From assembly GCA_903891475.1 (NCBI GenBank), contig CAITEP010000004.1, positions 1 through 64,000 on the forward strand: a stretch of 64,000 bases of DNA. The letters are read 5' to 3'. Source of the stretch: an uncultured Mucilaginibacter sp. (GTDB lineage: Bacteria > Bacteroidota > Bacteroidia > Sphingobacteriales > Sphingobacteriaceae). The notes beneath the pieces were generated by a model, which made no database searches, was not told where the DNA came from, and was given only the letters and a program-made list of their open reading frames with translations. A program made the position numbers and the translations under genes. Below are positions 9,736 to 19,185 of this stretch, piece by piece; position 1 is the stretch's first letter; each line of letters begins with the position of its first letter.

Positions 9736-10300
9736 TTATTGGATTGTTTAAACTAAACAATCCAATAGTTTGGAAATTGTTTTAATGATTAGTTGTTTAG
9801 CTGTTTTTTCATGTTTCTATAAGATATATAATAATTCGAAGCATTACTAGTCTTTAATTTTAATGCTATGTCGGCAATCTGCTATTCGTATAAATCAATA
9901 TTAACCAATTAGTTACTATTACATAAAAGTGACTAAATTTTGTTTTTGTGATATAATTTTTGTTGACAATGGATAAGAGAGGCCGCTAACGAAATTTTTA
10001 TTTAAAATAATTCTTAAAATATTTGTTTTTAAATAACACTTTCGTTTATATTTGAAATTATTAAGCAATGCGTTAAATGTTTAAACAAGGTTTATTTTTT
10101 AAACATTCGTGTATTGGTTTCGTATAGTAACCTGCAACAGGAACACCTAAAACGAACGTAGATCAGTTAGAAAAAATTCATTCCTCTTCCCGTACTATTA
10201 AAATTACCCCAATTTATTAAGGAACGGAATAGCTATTTATTTCGGATGAAATTTATAGACTTAATTTTTATTGGCTAATTATTAACCTAAAATATAAACT

Positions 10301-11653
10301 ATGAAAAAAACTATTTTACTATTGTTATTTTTTGCTTATTCATTTCATGCTTTTGGGCAATTGGGTCTTGGCAATGCCTTATTGAAGGCAAAAAGTCAGC
10401 TAAAAAAAAGCAGCCAATCAATAAACGGTCAAACAACTTCTGATTCATCAGGAGCATCGGCAAACACCTTAAAAAAGAAAAACAAGGGATCATTGTATCC
10501 TTCACAGGCAGAAAGTGATTCGGCTGAAGCAGAATTTCGATTAAAACTTGGTGATAATGAATATAAAGTGAATGATTTTAAGAATGCTTATTATTCTTAT
10601 AAAGCGGCCGAAAAACATTGCCCATCGTCAAAACTTCTAAAGTTGCAAAAGAACTTAGGGCATATTTTATCACAAAAAGAAACCTTTATACCGTTTCAAA
10701 TGGATGATAAGGGCCTCAATGAAGACGATGAGGCATTTTGGTACCTTAATAAAGTACTTGAAGTTGACTCGACCGAGCATGAAACATGGTATTTCAAGGG
10801 CGAACTCTGTCTTTATAAAGTAAAAGAAGCGCTCCATGAAATAAAAAAAATATTAGCAATCAGGAAGAATGCGGTTAGTCCAATTAGTGATTATACCAAG
10901 GGATATATTGATACTTTAAATAGAAAGAGAGATGAAGCATTAAAAGACCCTAAAAGTAGGAAATATAAATACCAGGAAATGGGCGACATTGCATTCAAAA
11001 AAGCGATAAAATTTGGTGATGAAAATGCAGCTGCCCCTTTGAAAGTATTGGATAGTATAATTGCAAGAGGCGAAAATTATAAGGAAGAGGAAACTGAAAA
11101 AGATAAATGGCATCCCGGAGATGAACAAGTATATGGAACTAAAGAAGAAAAAGAATATCAAGAAGAGCTTTCAGCAGATTCACCAAATGAATTTTTGTGC
11201 AGGCATATTGGGTTTAAGCAGTTTTACACAAATAATTTGAGCTTGTTTTTAGAAACATACGAACAATTTAGTGTTATTGATGTAAAATATACCAAACAAG
11301 CAGATGGTGGTTTAAAGGAAGTAAAAATAATGGATCGTAATAGTATGACCCCATCAGGACAGGTAATACCTAAAATAATAACCACCTATAATTTTGATAA
11401 CAAAATGCGGTTATCGTCAGTAACTTTAACTGGTGATTTATTTTTTTTAGTTAAACTATTTTTATATTATTGGCCAAAAGGTGGTATAGGTTGGTACTAT
11501 AATGAGCATTTAAAGACAGGAGTTATAGGCACTAACCATTATATGGGCGATTTAATTACTTTTAAGTGGGTAGGTGTTATTCCTTATATAATAATTACTC
11601 AAGAACCTAGTATTCCGTTATATTACACATTATTAAAGCGGCAAAATCAATAG
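10301..11653 (+). CDS. Secreted protein with TPR-like region (prophage cargo)
   Basis: Signal peptide MKKTILLLLFFAYSFHAFG; TPR-like ESDSAEAEFRLKLGDNEYKVNDFKNAYYSYKAAEK. Confidence 0.6.
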   Translation: MKKTILLLLFFAYSFHAFGQLGLGNALLKAKSQLKKSSQSINGQTTSDSSGASANTLKKKNKGSLYPSQAESDSAEAEFRLKLGDNEYKVNDFKNAYYSYKAAEKHCPSSKLLKLQKNLGHILSQKETFIPFQMDDKGLNEDDEAFWYLNKVLEVDSTEHETWYFKGELCLYKVKEALHEIKKILAIRKNAVSPISDYTKGYIDTLNRKRDEALKDPKSRKYKYQEMGDIAFKKAIKFGDENAAAPLKVLDSIIARGENYKEEETEKDKWHPGDEQVYGTKEEKEYQEELSADSPNEFLCRHIGFKQFYTNNLSLFLETYEQFSVIDVKYTKQADGGLKEVKIMDRNSMTPSGQVIPKIITTYNFDNKMRLSSVTLTGDLFFLVKLFLYYWPKGGIGWYYNEHLKTGVIGTNHYMGDLITFKWVGVIPYIIITQEPSIPLYYTLLKRQNQ

Positions 11654-11676
11654 TGCATAATTAATTTTTTAGCATA

Positions 11677-11716
11677 AAAAAAGCCGTCACAAAAAATTTT
11701 TTGTGACGGCTTTTTT
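11677..11716 (+). terminator. Rho-independent terminator, perfect hairpin
   Basis: AAAAAAGCCGTCACAAAAAA/TTTTTTGTGACGGCTTTTTT, perfect 20-bp complementarity. Confidence 0.85.
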
Positions 11717-11836
11717 GTTACAACTTACCAAGGTTAGTTTTACCGCTTATTTATTAAAATTAATTTTTTACATTTGTTTTAAAAAATTCAATGTGTGCTA
11801 ATAGCACATAAAAAGTGTACACCTAACCTAATAATC

Positions 11837-12868
11837 ATGAAAAATAACATATCGCAAAAAGCACTTTCTCTGTTGATTTTAATATCTCTTATTATTCAAT
11901 TAGGATGTAAAAAAAATGACCCCAATCCTAATAATACCTCTACTATTGCTAAGGTATTATATTTTACAGATTCAAAAATCATGGTAGTGAATGCCGATGG
12001 CTCTAACGCGCATGCTATCAACATTACTTTGCCCGATCATGTTATTTTGGATCAAAGTAGTCCGCGAATTTCTCCCGACGGCAGTACTGTATTTTTTAAC
12101 GCTCATAAAACTGATAATAATAACATAACTATTAGTCATGATATATATTCTTATAAAATAAGTAGCGGTGCCACCAATTTGGTAGCTTCCAGTAATTCAA
12201 ATCAAACAACAAATAATATATGTAGTGTTTATACCGAGCAGCAGCAAACTAAAGTTTTATATACTCAAGCAATTAATGGTGGGCAGGTTAACATTAAAGC
12301 TTTTATTGCTAATGCCGATGGTACCAATGTTAATCCAATTAATATTGTTTTCCCATCAAATGTTCAATTAAATAGCAATGTTGTAAGGGCATCGGCCGAT
12401 GGGAAGTCGATTTATTTTACCGGACAAAGTTTTTATATTCCTGTTACAAATCCAACTCCAACTTTGTATATGGCTAATATTGATGGAACTAATGTTAAAC
12501 AAATTACTACAACTAATTTCGCATTTATTAGCGGCGATTATTTAGAGGGAGCCTTAACTAAAATATTTTATATAGATTTTGTGCTAGTGGCACCCAATAA
12601 TACAACTATTCAGTTTTATAATATTAATACCGATGGTACTAACAAACAACCAATTAATATAACCTTACCCAGCAGCGTTCAACTCTCCTTAGCATCAACA
12701 CCGGTAATATCCAAAGATGGAAAAGTAATTTATTTTTCAGCTATAATAACTAATTCACCAGGAAATTATTCAAGCAGTATTTATTCAAGCAATATTGACG
12801 GAACTAATCCCAAAATGGTTATTTCAGGCAACTCCGGATCATCCTTGGTTTTGGGCGATGTGTTTTGA
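11837..12868 (+). CDS. Lipoprotein with TolB-like/PD40 beta-propeller repeats
   Basis: Lipobox-like LIIQLGCKK; repeated VNADGSN / IANADGTN / NIDGTN and ISPDGSTVFF; internal ATG preferred to the track start 11795. Confidence 0.7.
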   Translation: MKNNISQKALSLLILISLIIQLGCKKNDPNPNNTSTIAKVLYFTDSKIMVVNADGSNAHAINITLPDHVILDQSSPRISPDGSTVFFNAHKTDNNNITISHDIYSYKISSGATNLVASSNSNQTTNNICSVYTEQQQTKVLYTQAINGGQVNIKAFIANADGTNVNPINIVFPSNVQLNSNVVRASADGKSIYFTGQSFYIPVTNPTPTLYMANIDGTNVKQITTTNFAFISGDYLEGALTKIFYIDFVLVAPNNTTIQFYNINTDGTNKQPINITLPSSVQLSLASTPVISKDGKVIYFSAIITNSPGNYSSSIYSSNIDGTNPKMVISGNSGSSLVLGDVF

Positions 12869-13021
12869 ATTGAATGTTTTTTAATAGTGCTTCAGACTTA
12901 AGTTTATAACTAGCCTTTTTAAAGCCTGATTTCGTAAATTAAATAAATATACAATACCTTCATTTAAATAGCCTTACAGCCCAATTTAAACGGCATTTAA
13001 ACGGTTTTAAAACAGACATCC

Positions 13022-13059
13022 AAAGGCTCAAACGTGTAATGATTCGTTTGAGCCTTTTT
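13022..13059. terminator. Bidirectional terminator-like hairpin between convergent genes
   Basis: AAAGGCTCAAACG ... CGTTTGAGCCTTTTT. Confidence 0.75.
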
Positions 13060-13061
13060 GC

Positions 13062-13634
13062 CTACATCAAATACCCATCCACAAAGCCGTTTTTGGCGGG
13101 GCGGGTTATACTGTGAACTTTATTTACGCTTAGGGTAGGGTTGGCTAGGGTAAAGTTAGCACTTTCGTCGGTACTGGTGTCGGTTATAATGGTACCATAG
13201 TCAACCGTGCTGCTAATAATCATATCTTCATTTGTATCTTCGGTTTCAAACACCCTGGTTAATGGTGCCATGTAGGGTAAATCAAAACCTTGAAGTGCTT
13301 GGTTTACTTTTTGGCAAAAATCATAAAAGCGCAAAGCTTGTGCCTGATTGGCCGACCCGGTAAAGGCATCGGCATAGTTTTCAAAGTATATATAAAAACG
13401 AAGGATTCCATTTCCCTTCTGCTGGTTTTTACCAACGCTTTCGTACTTAAAATCCCTCAGCTCCATCAAAATACAGGGTAAAGGTATGGCATAGCTTGTT
13501 GCCGGTTTGGTAAACTGCCCCATTTGCTTATCAAAAAAAGCCAGGTTAGGTAGGTTTAATGCCGGGTCGAAGTTTTGTAAGGTAGCCTTTAAGTAGGTAC
13601 CTATTTGGGTGAAAATGTCTTTTTTTAAACTCAT
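13062..13634 (-). CDS. Phage structural/tail-completion-like protein (gp37-like position), tentative
   Basis: Last gene of the minus-strand head/tail block; fold-like pattern PCILMELRDFKYESVGKNQQKGNGILRFYIYFEN; no firm family. Confidence 0.45.
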   Translation of the reverse strand: MSLKKDIFTQIGTYLKATLQNFDPALNLPNLAFFDKQMGQFTKPATSYAIPLPCILMELRDFKYESVGKNQQKGNGILRFYIYFENYADAFTGSANQAQALRFYDFCQKVNQALQGFDLPYMAPLTRVFETEDTNEDMIISSTVDYGTIITDTSTDESANFTLANPTLSVNKVHSITRPAKNGFVDGYLM

Positions 13635-13639
13635 GTTTT

Positions 13640-13760
13640 TAATTTCGGATTTCGGATGTTCGATTTCGGATTTATTTGGGGATAATTAATTAGCTAAAAG
13701 TTAGTAGTTAAATAATGGTAGGTTAGCTTCCTATCTCACTACTCACCTCTCACTACTCAC
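13640..13760. repeat. Intergenic 7-bp-periodic repeats, families C1 (TTTCGGA) and C2 (CTCACTA)
   Basis: TTTCGGA TTTCGGA TGTTCGA TTTCGGA and CTCACTA CTCACCT CTCACTA CTCACAT. Confidence 0.75.
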
Positions 13761-13768
13761 ATCTTAAC

Positions 13769-15391
13769 CTACCTACTTCCTAAAGCCAATTCGCTATCAT
13801 GCACAACGCTTACCAGTAATTCGGTTAATTGGCGTTTAATGTCGGTAGTATTTGACCCTTGCAGGTTAGTGGTGTGGAACTCAAGTTTCTCAATTAATTT
13901 ACCAATGGTTACCGTAACATTACGTACGGCATTGCCTCCGCTCAGCTGTGCACTATTACTTGCAGCACCGCCTTGACTCTTACTTATGGGAGTAGCTGTA
14001 TTGCCGGTAGTTTGGGATTTTGGTACGGCTAAAGGCGAACCATTATTAGTTTGGTGATCATGGCTTAGATTTGTTGAATTGGATTGGGTATTTTTATTTG
14101 ATTTGGTAGCTGGTTTAATTACAGGATGGTCCTTCTTAATTTGCGAAGCCATTCCTTTACCGGGCTTATTTGCTTTTGCTTGGGTCTTGCCTTTGCGTTG
14201 TCCCTTTGGCGTGGTTACCGAAGTGTTTTTTACCGTAGCCTTATCAAGCCCTTTTCCTTTTTTGTTGCCTTTGTTAGTAATTTGAGTAGATAAACCGCCG
14301 TTTTTAGTTGTGGATAGGTTATTTTTTGTTACTTGGCTACCAACGCCTTTGCCGTTTTTAGCATCTTCTTCCTCCTTGGCTTTTCGGTCGGCTTCGTCTT
14401 TATAGCTTTTCGCGATACTTTCATCATAGCCCCGTTTAAAGGCGCTGCCAATATCGCCCGCACCCTTTTTTACGTCCGAAAAGCCTTGGTTAACCATGCT
14501 TAAGTCGAATTTAAAGGCACCAATAATTACTTCGCCCAAACCTTTAAAAATAAGCACCAAATCAGAACCCACCTCGCCAATGCCCGAAAGTACTGCCCTA
14601 AAGGTTTCAGATTTTTGATAAGCTAAATATAACCCGCCTGCTAATAGTGCGATACCTGTAACAATAAGGCCAATTGGATTTGCATCCATAGCCACGTTTA
14701 GTGCCCATTGAGCTACAGTTGCAGCTTCCTGAGCAGCGGTTAAGCCCAATTGTAGTCCAGTAGCCAATTCTTGAGCGATGTTATTTTCGCCAATAACAAG
14801 ACCCCATGCCTGCGCGGCAATGGTACCAACAGTTTTTATACCAGTGTGAGCATTCTCGGCATTGCTTAAATCGGTGGTTAAGCCTTTTAAGGATGAAAAT
14901 TTACTGGCACCGTTTTCTATAACTGTAATAAAGTCTTTAAAACCGGTTTTATTGTTGGTAACCCCCGTTAACAGATTACCCATTTTTTCGGCTACTGGTC
15001 CCAATCCTTGACCAAGCAGGCCACTTAATGAGGTTTGTGATGATGCTCCCGATTTTGCAAAATCAGCTAAAATACCGCTCGCTTTTCCGGCAGCATCGGC
15101 CGATTTATTAAATAAATCGCCAACATCTTTCAATATTTGCAGCTGGTTACCTCCTTGCCCTATTTTTGTGAGCGCATCCATCCCTTGCTTCCCAAATTCC
15201 AGGATATGGGTTGTACTAAAGGCGTCTTTAAGGTTGTTCCCTACTTCCTGAAAAAGGGTTTTAAAAGGACTAAAGCTTTTAATTGCGCTATCAACTTCTG
15301 TTTCGAGCCCTTTTATTTGGCTAATGGCATCTTCTAAGCCGCCTAAACTGCCTTCTTTAAAATTTATAATTACATCTATACTATCGGCCAT
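13769..15391 (-). CDS. Phage tail tape measure protein
   Basis: Coiled-coil N-terminus; hydrophobic NVAMDANPIGLIVTGIALLAGGLYLAYQKSETFRAVL typical of tape measure proteins; Lys/Gly/Thr-rich low-complexity C-terminal half. Confidence 0.8.
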   Translation of the reverse strand: MADSIDVIINFKEGSLGGLEDAISQIKGLETEVDSAIKSFSPFKTLFQEVGNNLKDAFSTTHILEFGKQGMDALTKIGQGGNQLQILKDVGDLFNKSADAAGKASGILADFAKSGASSQTSLSGLLGQGLGPVAEKMGNLLTGVTNNKTGFKDFITVIENGASKFSSLKGLTTDLSNAENAHTGIKTVGTIAAQAWGLVIGENNIAQELATGLQLGLTAAQEAATVAQWALNVAMDANPIGLIVTGIALLAGGLYLAYQKSETFRAVLSGIGEVGSDLVLIFKGLGEVIIGAFKFDLSMVNQGFSDVKKGAGDIGSAFKRGYDESIAKSYKDEADRKAKEEEDAKNGKGVGSQVTKNNLSTTKNGGLSTQITNKGNKKGKGLDKATVKNTSVTTPKGQRKGKTQAKANKPGKGMASQIKKDHPVIKPATKSNKNTQSNSTNLSHDHQTNNGSPLAVPKSQTTGNTATPISKSQGGAASNSAQLSGGNAVRNVTVTIGKLIEKLEFHTTNLQGSNTTDIKRQLTELLVSVVHDSELALGSR

Positions 15392-15430
15392 GGTTGTGAT
15401 TGTTGATTATTTATTTGATAAACTTGTGAT

Positions 15431-16702
15431 TTAGTAATCAATATTTTCTATTGGCTCCGCTGCTTTGGTATTGGTTTGGGTATCGCCATCGGCTGCCACA
15501 ACATCGGTTTTTAATCCAAGTATTTTCACGCCAAATTTCTGGGCTACTTGTTGCTGATCGAGCTGAAAACCCATTGCATCAATACCCTGGTAAATTTTAA
15601 GCAGGCTATCAAGATCTTCTGGTTGATCCCATTCAAAACTATCTCCAGCCTCAAAAGGGTAACCATGTTCTTCCATCAACATTTTGAGCCAATGTTCGTT
15701 TACCAGCGTACGGAAACCGCGTTCATCGTCCTTGGTAATCTGATCTTTTACACGTTCATGCACCTCCCCTTGACTACGGCTACTGCCGTTCATGCTCGTC
15801 ATGGTTTGGCCGCAGGCTAGAATGGCAAGCTCCTCATTTATGGCCGTAATTTTTTGCTGAAACACGCTAAAAGCGTCTGTTTGTTTGTTTTCGCGGATAT
15901 CAATGTCGGTACCTTCAGGGAAAATGCCATAGCTGGCCGAGCCCATGTTTACCAGCCAGTTTTGTATTTCGTTTTGTACACGCGGATCCTGACTAGCCGT
16001 TTTTGCTATCCTGATAGGGATACCAAACATCTCCTCGAACTGATCCCAACTTTGCCAGCTATGTTTTTTGATGATGAGTAAGGGTGCGGCAATGTTGAGC
16101 AAACCCAAATCGAAAGGGTCGCCAATGGGGAATACATAGTTGGAAAGCGGGCGTTGCTGATAGTCGATGCCATCAAATTCATTTTGAAAGGGGGTAACCA
16201 CATGTTTTTCGGGATGCACATGCTTACGAGGAAGCAACACCATATTTTGTATGTTAGAGATGCTGCCATCAAAACTCAAGCTATCAATATACGGTAATGA
16301 GTAGCCGTACAATTTTGATTCCATGTACCACAACATCAGTTTATAAAACCAGTCTTTTTGCAACAACTTGGTTTTTTCGGGTTGTTCTTCACCACTGGCG
16401 TTTACTATTTTAAAGGCCTTATTTTTTATGGGCAATACACGATGATTGTAAAAAAGCCCGTAAAAAAAGCCATCCAGAATTAAATCGTGGTATAAATCGT
16501 ACAATAAAGTACGTATGGGATAAACCGGGTTTTCTGCCGCTGCACGGGCAGCCAGCCAATCGCTCATAGCTTTGCTATATAAGGAGGATTGCTGAACAAT
16601 AATTTTTGATAATAACTTTGCCGGATCTTTTTTTATTTGCTGCCTATCGGCGGCGGTTAGTTTAATTGCACCACCTTGTGTTATATTGGAGTTCTTTTTC
16701 AT
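15431..16702 (-). CDS. Phage portal protein (Mu gp29-like, DUF935)
   Basis: LLYDLYHDLILDGFFYGLFYNHR, PFDLGLLNIAAPLLIIKKHSWQSWDQFEEMFGIPIRIAK; start moved to internal ATG because the track N-terminus reads a repeat element. Confidence 0.85.
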   Translation of the reverse strand: MKKNSNITQGGAIKLTAADRQQIKKDPAKLLSKIIVQQSSLYSKAMSDWLAARAAAENPVYPIRTLLYDLYHDLILDGFFYGLFYNHRVLPIKNKAFKIVNASGEEQPEKTKLLQKDWFYKLMLWYMESKLYGYSLPYIDSLSFDGSISNIQNMVLLPRKHVHPEKHVVTPFQNEFDGIDYQQRPLSNYVFPIGDPFDLGLLNIAAPLLIIKKHSWQSWDQFEEMFGIPIRIAKTASQDPRVQNEIQNWLVNMGSASYGIFPEGTDIDIRENKQTDAFSVFQQKITAINEELAILACGQTMTSMNGSSRSQGEVHERVKDQITKDDERGFRTLVNEHWLKMLMEEHGYPFEAGDSFEWDQPEDLDSLLKIYQGIDAMGFQLDQQQVAQKFGVKILGLKTDVVAADGDTQTNTKAAEPIENIDY

Positions 16703-16710
16703 TTTTTTTT

Positions 16711-16790
16711 GCCTCACCCCGACCCTCTCCAAAGGAGAGGGGGTTAAATTGTCCTTTTATAAGCCTCCACCTATTTGGGGGATTAAGGGG
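16711..16790. repeat. REP-like palindromic intergenic element
   Basis: CCTCACCCCGACCCTCTCCAAAGGAGAGGGGG with CCCTCTCC/GGAGAGGG stem, followed by CCTCCACCTATTTGGGGG. Confidence 0.65.
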
Positions 16791-16807
16791 GGCTTTAATG
16801 CTTTTTA

Positions 16808-16853
16808 CTAGCTACTACTCACCATTCACCACTCACTCACTCACCACTCACTA
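16808..16853. repeat. Intergenic heptad repeat, family C2 (CACTCAC-type)
   Basis: ACTAGCTACTACTCACCATTCACCACTCACTCACTCACCACTCACT; overlaps the 3' end of the adjacent minus-strand CDS. Confidence 0.7.
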
Positions 16854-17254
16854 AAATACTTCCCATTGTCGCCGAAGCGCCAGGATGGGTCGGTACTTAG
16901 GTCAGGGATTTTTGGTAGTGATGGGTCAAGTTTACCATGGTTTACTTTGTTTAGCCATTCAATAGCGGCTTTGTAACGGTCTTCCCGATTTTTGGGAATG
17001 GCCCTGCCTGCAATGCTACTGTGTAGGTGATAAACCGCCATATCAATCATATACATGATAATAAGCGAGTTGCGTCCGGTTCCGGTAGCGGCAAAAATGG
17101 CGGCAACATCATATCCCCGTGGGCGCAGGTAACTGGTAATTTCTTCCTGCGCCATGTTTTCGGCATTGGCTCTGCTTAGCGCATCGGTGGTTAACATGCT
17201 TAAAATGGTGCTGCGTGTTTGCACATCATAATCTTGGTCTGTTAAAAAGCTCAT
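16841..17254 (-). CDS. Mu gp36-like protein (DUF1320 family)
   Basis: MSFLTDQDYDVQTRSTILSMLT...IIMYMIDMAVYHLHSSIAGRAIPKNREDRYKAAIEWLNKV. Confidence 0.78.
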   Translation of the reverse strand: MSFLTDQDYDVQTRSTILSMLTTDALSRANAENMAQEEITSYLRPRGYDVAAIFAATGTGRNSLIIMYMIDMAVYHLHSSIAGRAIPKNREDRYKAAIEWLNKVNHGKLDPSLPKIPDLSTDPSWRFGDNGKYFSEW

Positions 17255-17502
17255 TTATTTTTTCCTTCCTTTAGTTCTTTTACATCGGCTTGTAATACAG
17301 ATACTTGGCTTTCAAGTACTTTTAGCCTTACATCATAAACCCGGTAAGCCAATTCTTGTTGGTCTTTTACATTGGTAATGTCGGCCTTTAAATTGCTGTA
17401 GGTTATTACCACGCTAGCCACTATGCTAATGGTGCTAAACATTGTAATCAATAAATTTTTTAGGGTAATTCCTTTTAGTTCTTTTTCTTCAATTGCAGTC
17501 AT
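17251..17502 (-). CDS. Small single-TM coiled-coil protein, possible lysis-accessory (inner-spanin-like)
   Basis: TM LLITMFSTISIVASVVITYSN followed by coiled coil VYDVRLKVLESQVSVLQADVKELKEGK; overlaps next gene. Confidence 0.45.
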   Translation of the reverse strand: MTAIEEKELKGITLKNLLITMFSTISIVASVVITYSNLKADITNVKDQQELAYRVYDVRLKVLESQVSVLQADVKELKEGKNK

Positions 17503-17506
17503 TTTT

Positions 17507-17608
17507 GTGTTGTGTGTTGTGCGTTGTATGTTGTATGTGGGTTGAAGGTTGTATGTTGTGGTTTGTGGGGGTTTCCTTTCAACTTTTAACCTACAACCTA
17601 CAACCTAA
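17507..17608. repeat. Intergenic heptad inverted repeat, family A
   Basis: GTGTTGTGTGTTGTGCGTTGTATGTTGTATGTGGGTTGAAGGTTG ... CAACTTTTAACCTACAACCTACAACC. Confidence 0.85.
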
Positions 17609-17610
17609 AT

Positions 17611-19185
17611 TCACCAACCTTTACGTGCGTCCCTCCCAATCATGGGCTTAAAATCCCTATCAGGTTTGTGTTGGTCGAGGTAGTGCCAAGCGGCTTCGTC
17701 GGCATCGGGGGCATCGTCGGGGGTTTTGTAGCCGGGTTCAATGCCTTTTAGCTGGTTGTTGCCTTCTACCATGTCGGGGTCGTACATTTCATCAATGTTG
17801 TAATAGTTTTGGTTATTGATGTACGAGGGTTGCATTTTTACCATGCGTACATATTTGTTTTCTTTTTTGCGGGTATCTGTTAGTACAGTTAGTTCTGGTT
17901 TTCCTTGTTTTACCCTTTTTTTGTTGTGCTCAAACAAAGCATCGTTTATGGGGCGGGTAATAAACTGTTTCTCCATATACCATAAAATGGCTGTGCCTTT
18001 AGGTAGTTTGTCTTCCAGGTTACTCATCCATTCAAAAGCATCTATAATAGGCGCACGGCGCACAAAGCTTTTTAGGCAATGGCGTTGCCAATCGTTCCCT
18101 GCGGTTTTATAACCACCCCAAACGCGGATGGCCTTAAAATCCGAGGTAGGGTTATCCTCAAACGAAGGGTCGAAATAGCCGATAATTACGGTGTATTGAG
18201 GCAACAAATGCCACATTTTGATATAATGCAGCATGCTATCCTTAAAAATTTCGCCTTCCACATGGTTTTCATGAAAAAGCTCGGTGCGACCAATAATGCC
18301 GGCGGCGGCTAGTTTGCTGTTAATCATCTCCAGCGTATAGCGTTCTTTCCAAGCAGGTTCGCCCGTTGCAGGGTCGATGGCGAATATTTTGGAGTGGTAA
18401 ATATTTTCGCGGCGAGGTGCTCCGGCTTTGATATCGCCCACCATATGCGCCAATACACTTTGCGCGTGAATGCGGTTTCCAGCTACTACCAGCGTACCCC
18501 CTCGCGTATCTAAGGCAAAATACAAGGCACCTAAAACCCGTTTAATTATTTTTTTTACCCGCTGTTGGTTGTTCACCAATTCATCGTCATCAATATCATC
18601 GCATACCGCATAGTTTGGTCGGCGTTGTCCTTTACGCGCCCCCCGAGGACTCTGGTCTCTCCCAATACCTAAAAACCGGATACCTGTTTTGGTGGTAAAA
18701 TCGCCAGTTTGCCAATCGCCAAAGTTGTATTGCTCGCCCCAATCGTATATAAAAAGGGCATTGTATTGCAATTGCGCTTGGATATCGCCTAATAGGTTAC
18801 AGGCATCGGCTTCGTTTTTACCCATCAAAATCATGCCGCTTAGTTTGCCATGTGCCATCATCCACATAGGGATAATAATATTGGCATGTACCGATTTTGC
18901 ATGCTCGCGTGGCCATTCTAATACAGCAATCAAGTTTGGATCAGTCGCAGGTCTTTTCTTCAACACAATGGTATTGGCCGCTTTGATATGAAAGTCAGCA
19001 CAGTCAACATCGGCATAAAGAGGGAAATAGGTTTTTACAAAAAAGTTATAATCCTTCAAGGCCTTGTTTTTGCGAGCCTGTTGCTGATTGGTTGTTTCGG
19101 TCAGGTTTACTGCCAGGGCACTTTGTACTTGTCCGCAATATTCCTTCCAATCGTTATAGGTGCGTTTTTCAATACTGCTAACCAT
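17611..19185 (-). CDS. Terminase large subunit (Mu gp28-like)
   Basis: ATPase region VLEWPREHAKSVHANIIIPMWM, CDDIDDDE; nuclease-like IIGYFDPSFEDNPTSDFKAI. Confidence 0.85.
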   Translation of the reverse strand: MVSSIEKRTYNDWKEYCGQVQSALAVNLTETTNQQQARKNKALKDYNFFVKTYFPLYADVDCADFHIKAANTIVLKKRPATDPNLIAVLEWPREHAKSVHANIIIPMWMMAHGKLSGMILMGKNEADACNLLGDIQAQLQYNALFIYDWGEQYNFGDWQTGDFTTKTGIRFLGIGRDQSPRGARKGQRRPNYAVCDDIDDDELVNNQQRVKKIIKRVLGALYFALDTRGGTLVVAGNRIHAQSVLAHMVGDIKAGAPRRENIYHSKIFAIDPATGEPAWKERYTLEMINSKLAAAGIIGRTELFHENHVEGEIFKDSMLHYIKMWHLLPQYTVIIGYFDPSFEDNPTSDFKAIRVWGGYKTAGNDWQRHCLKSFVRRAPIIDAFEWMSNLEDKLPKGTAILWYMEKQFITRPINDALFEHNKKRVKQGKPELTVLTDTRKKENKYVRMVKMQPSYINNQNYYNIDEMYDPDMVEGNNQLKGIEPGYKTPDDAPDADEAAWHYLDQHKPDRDFKPMIGRDARKGW

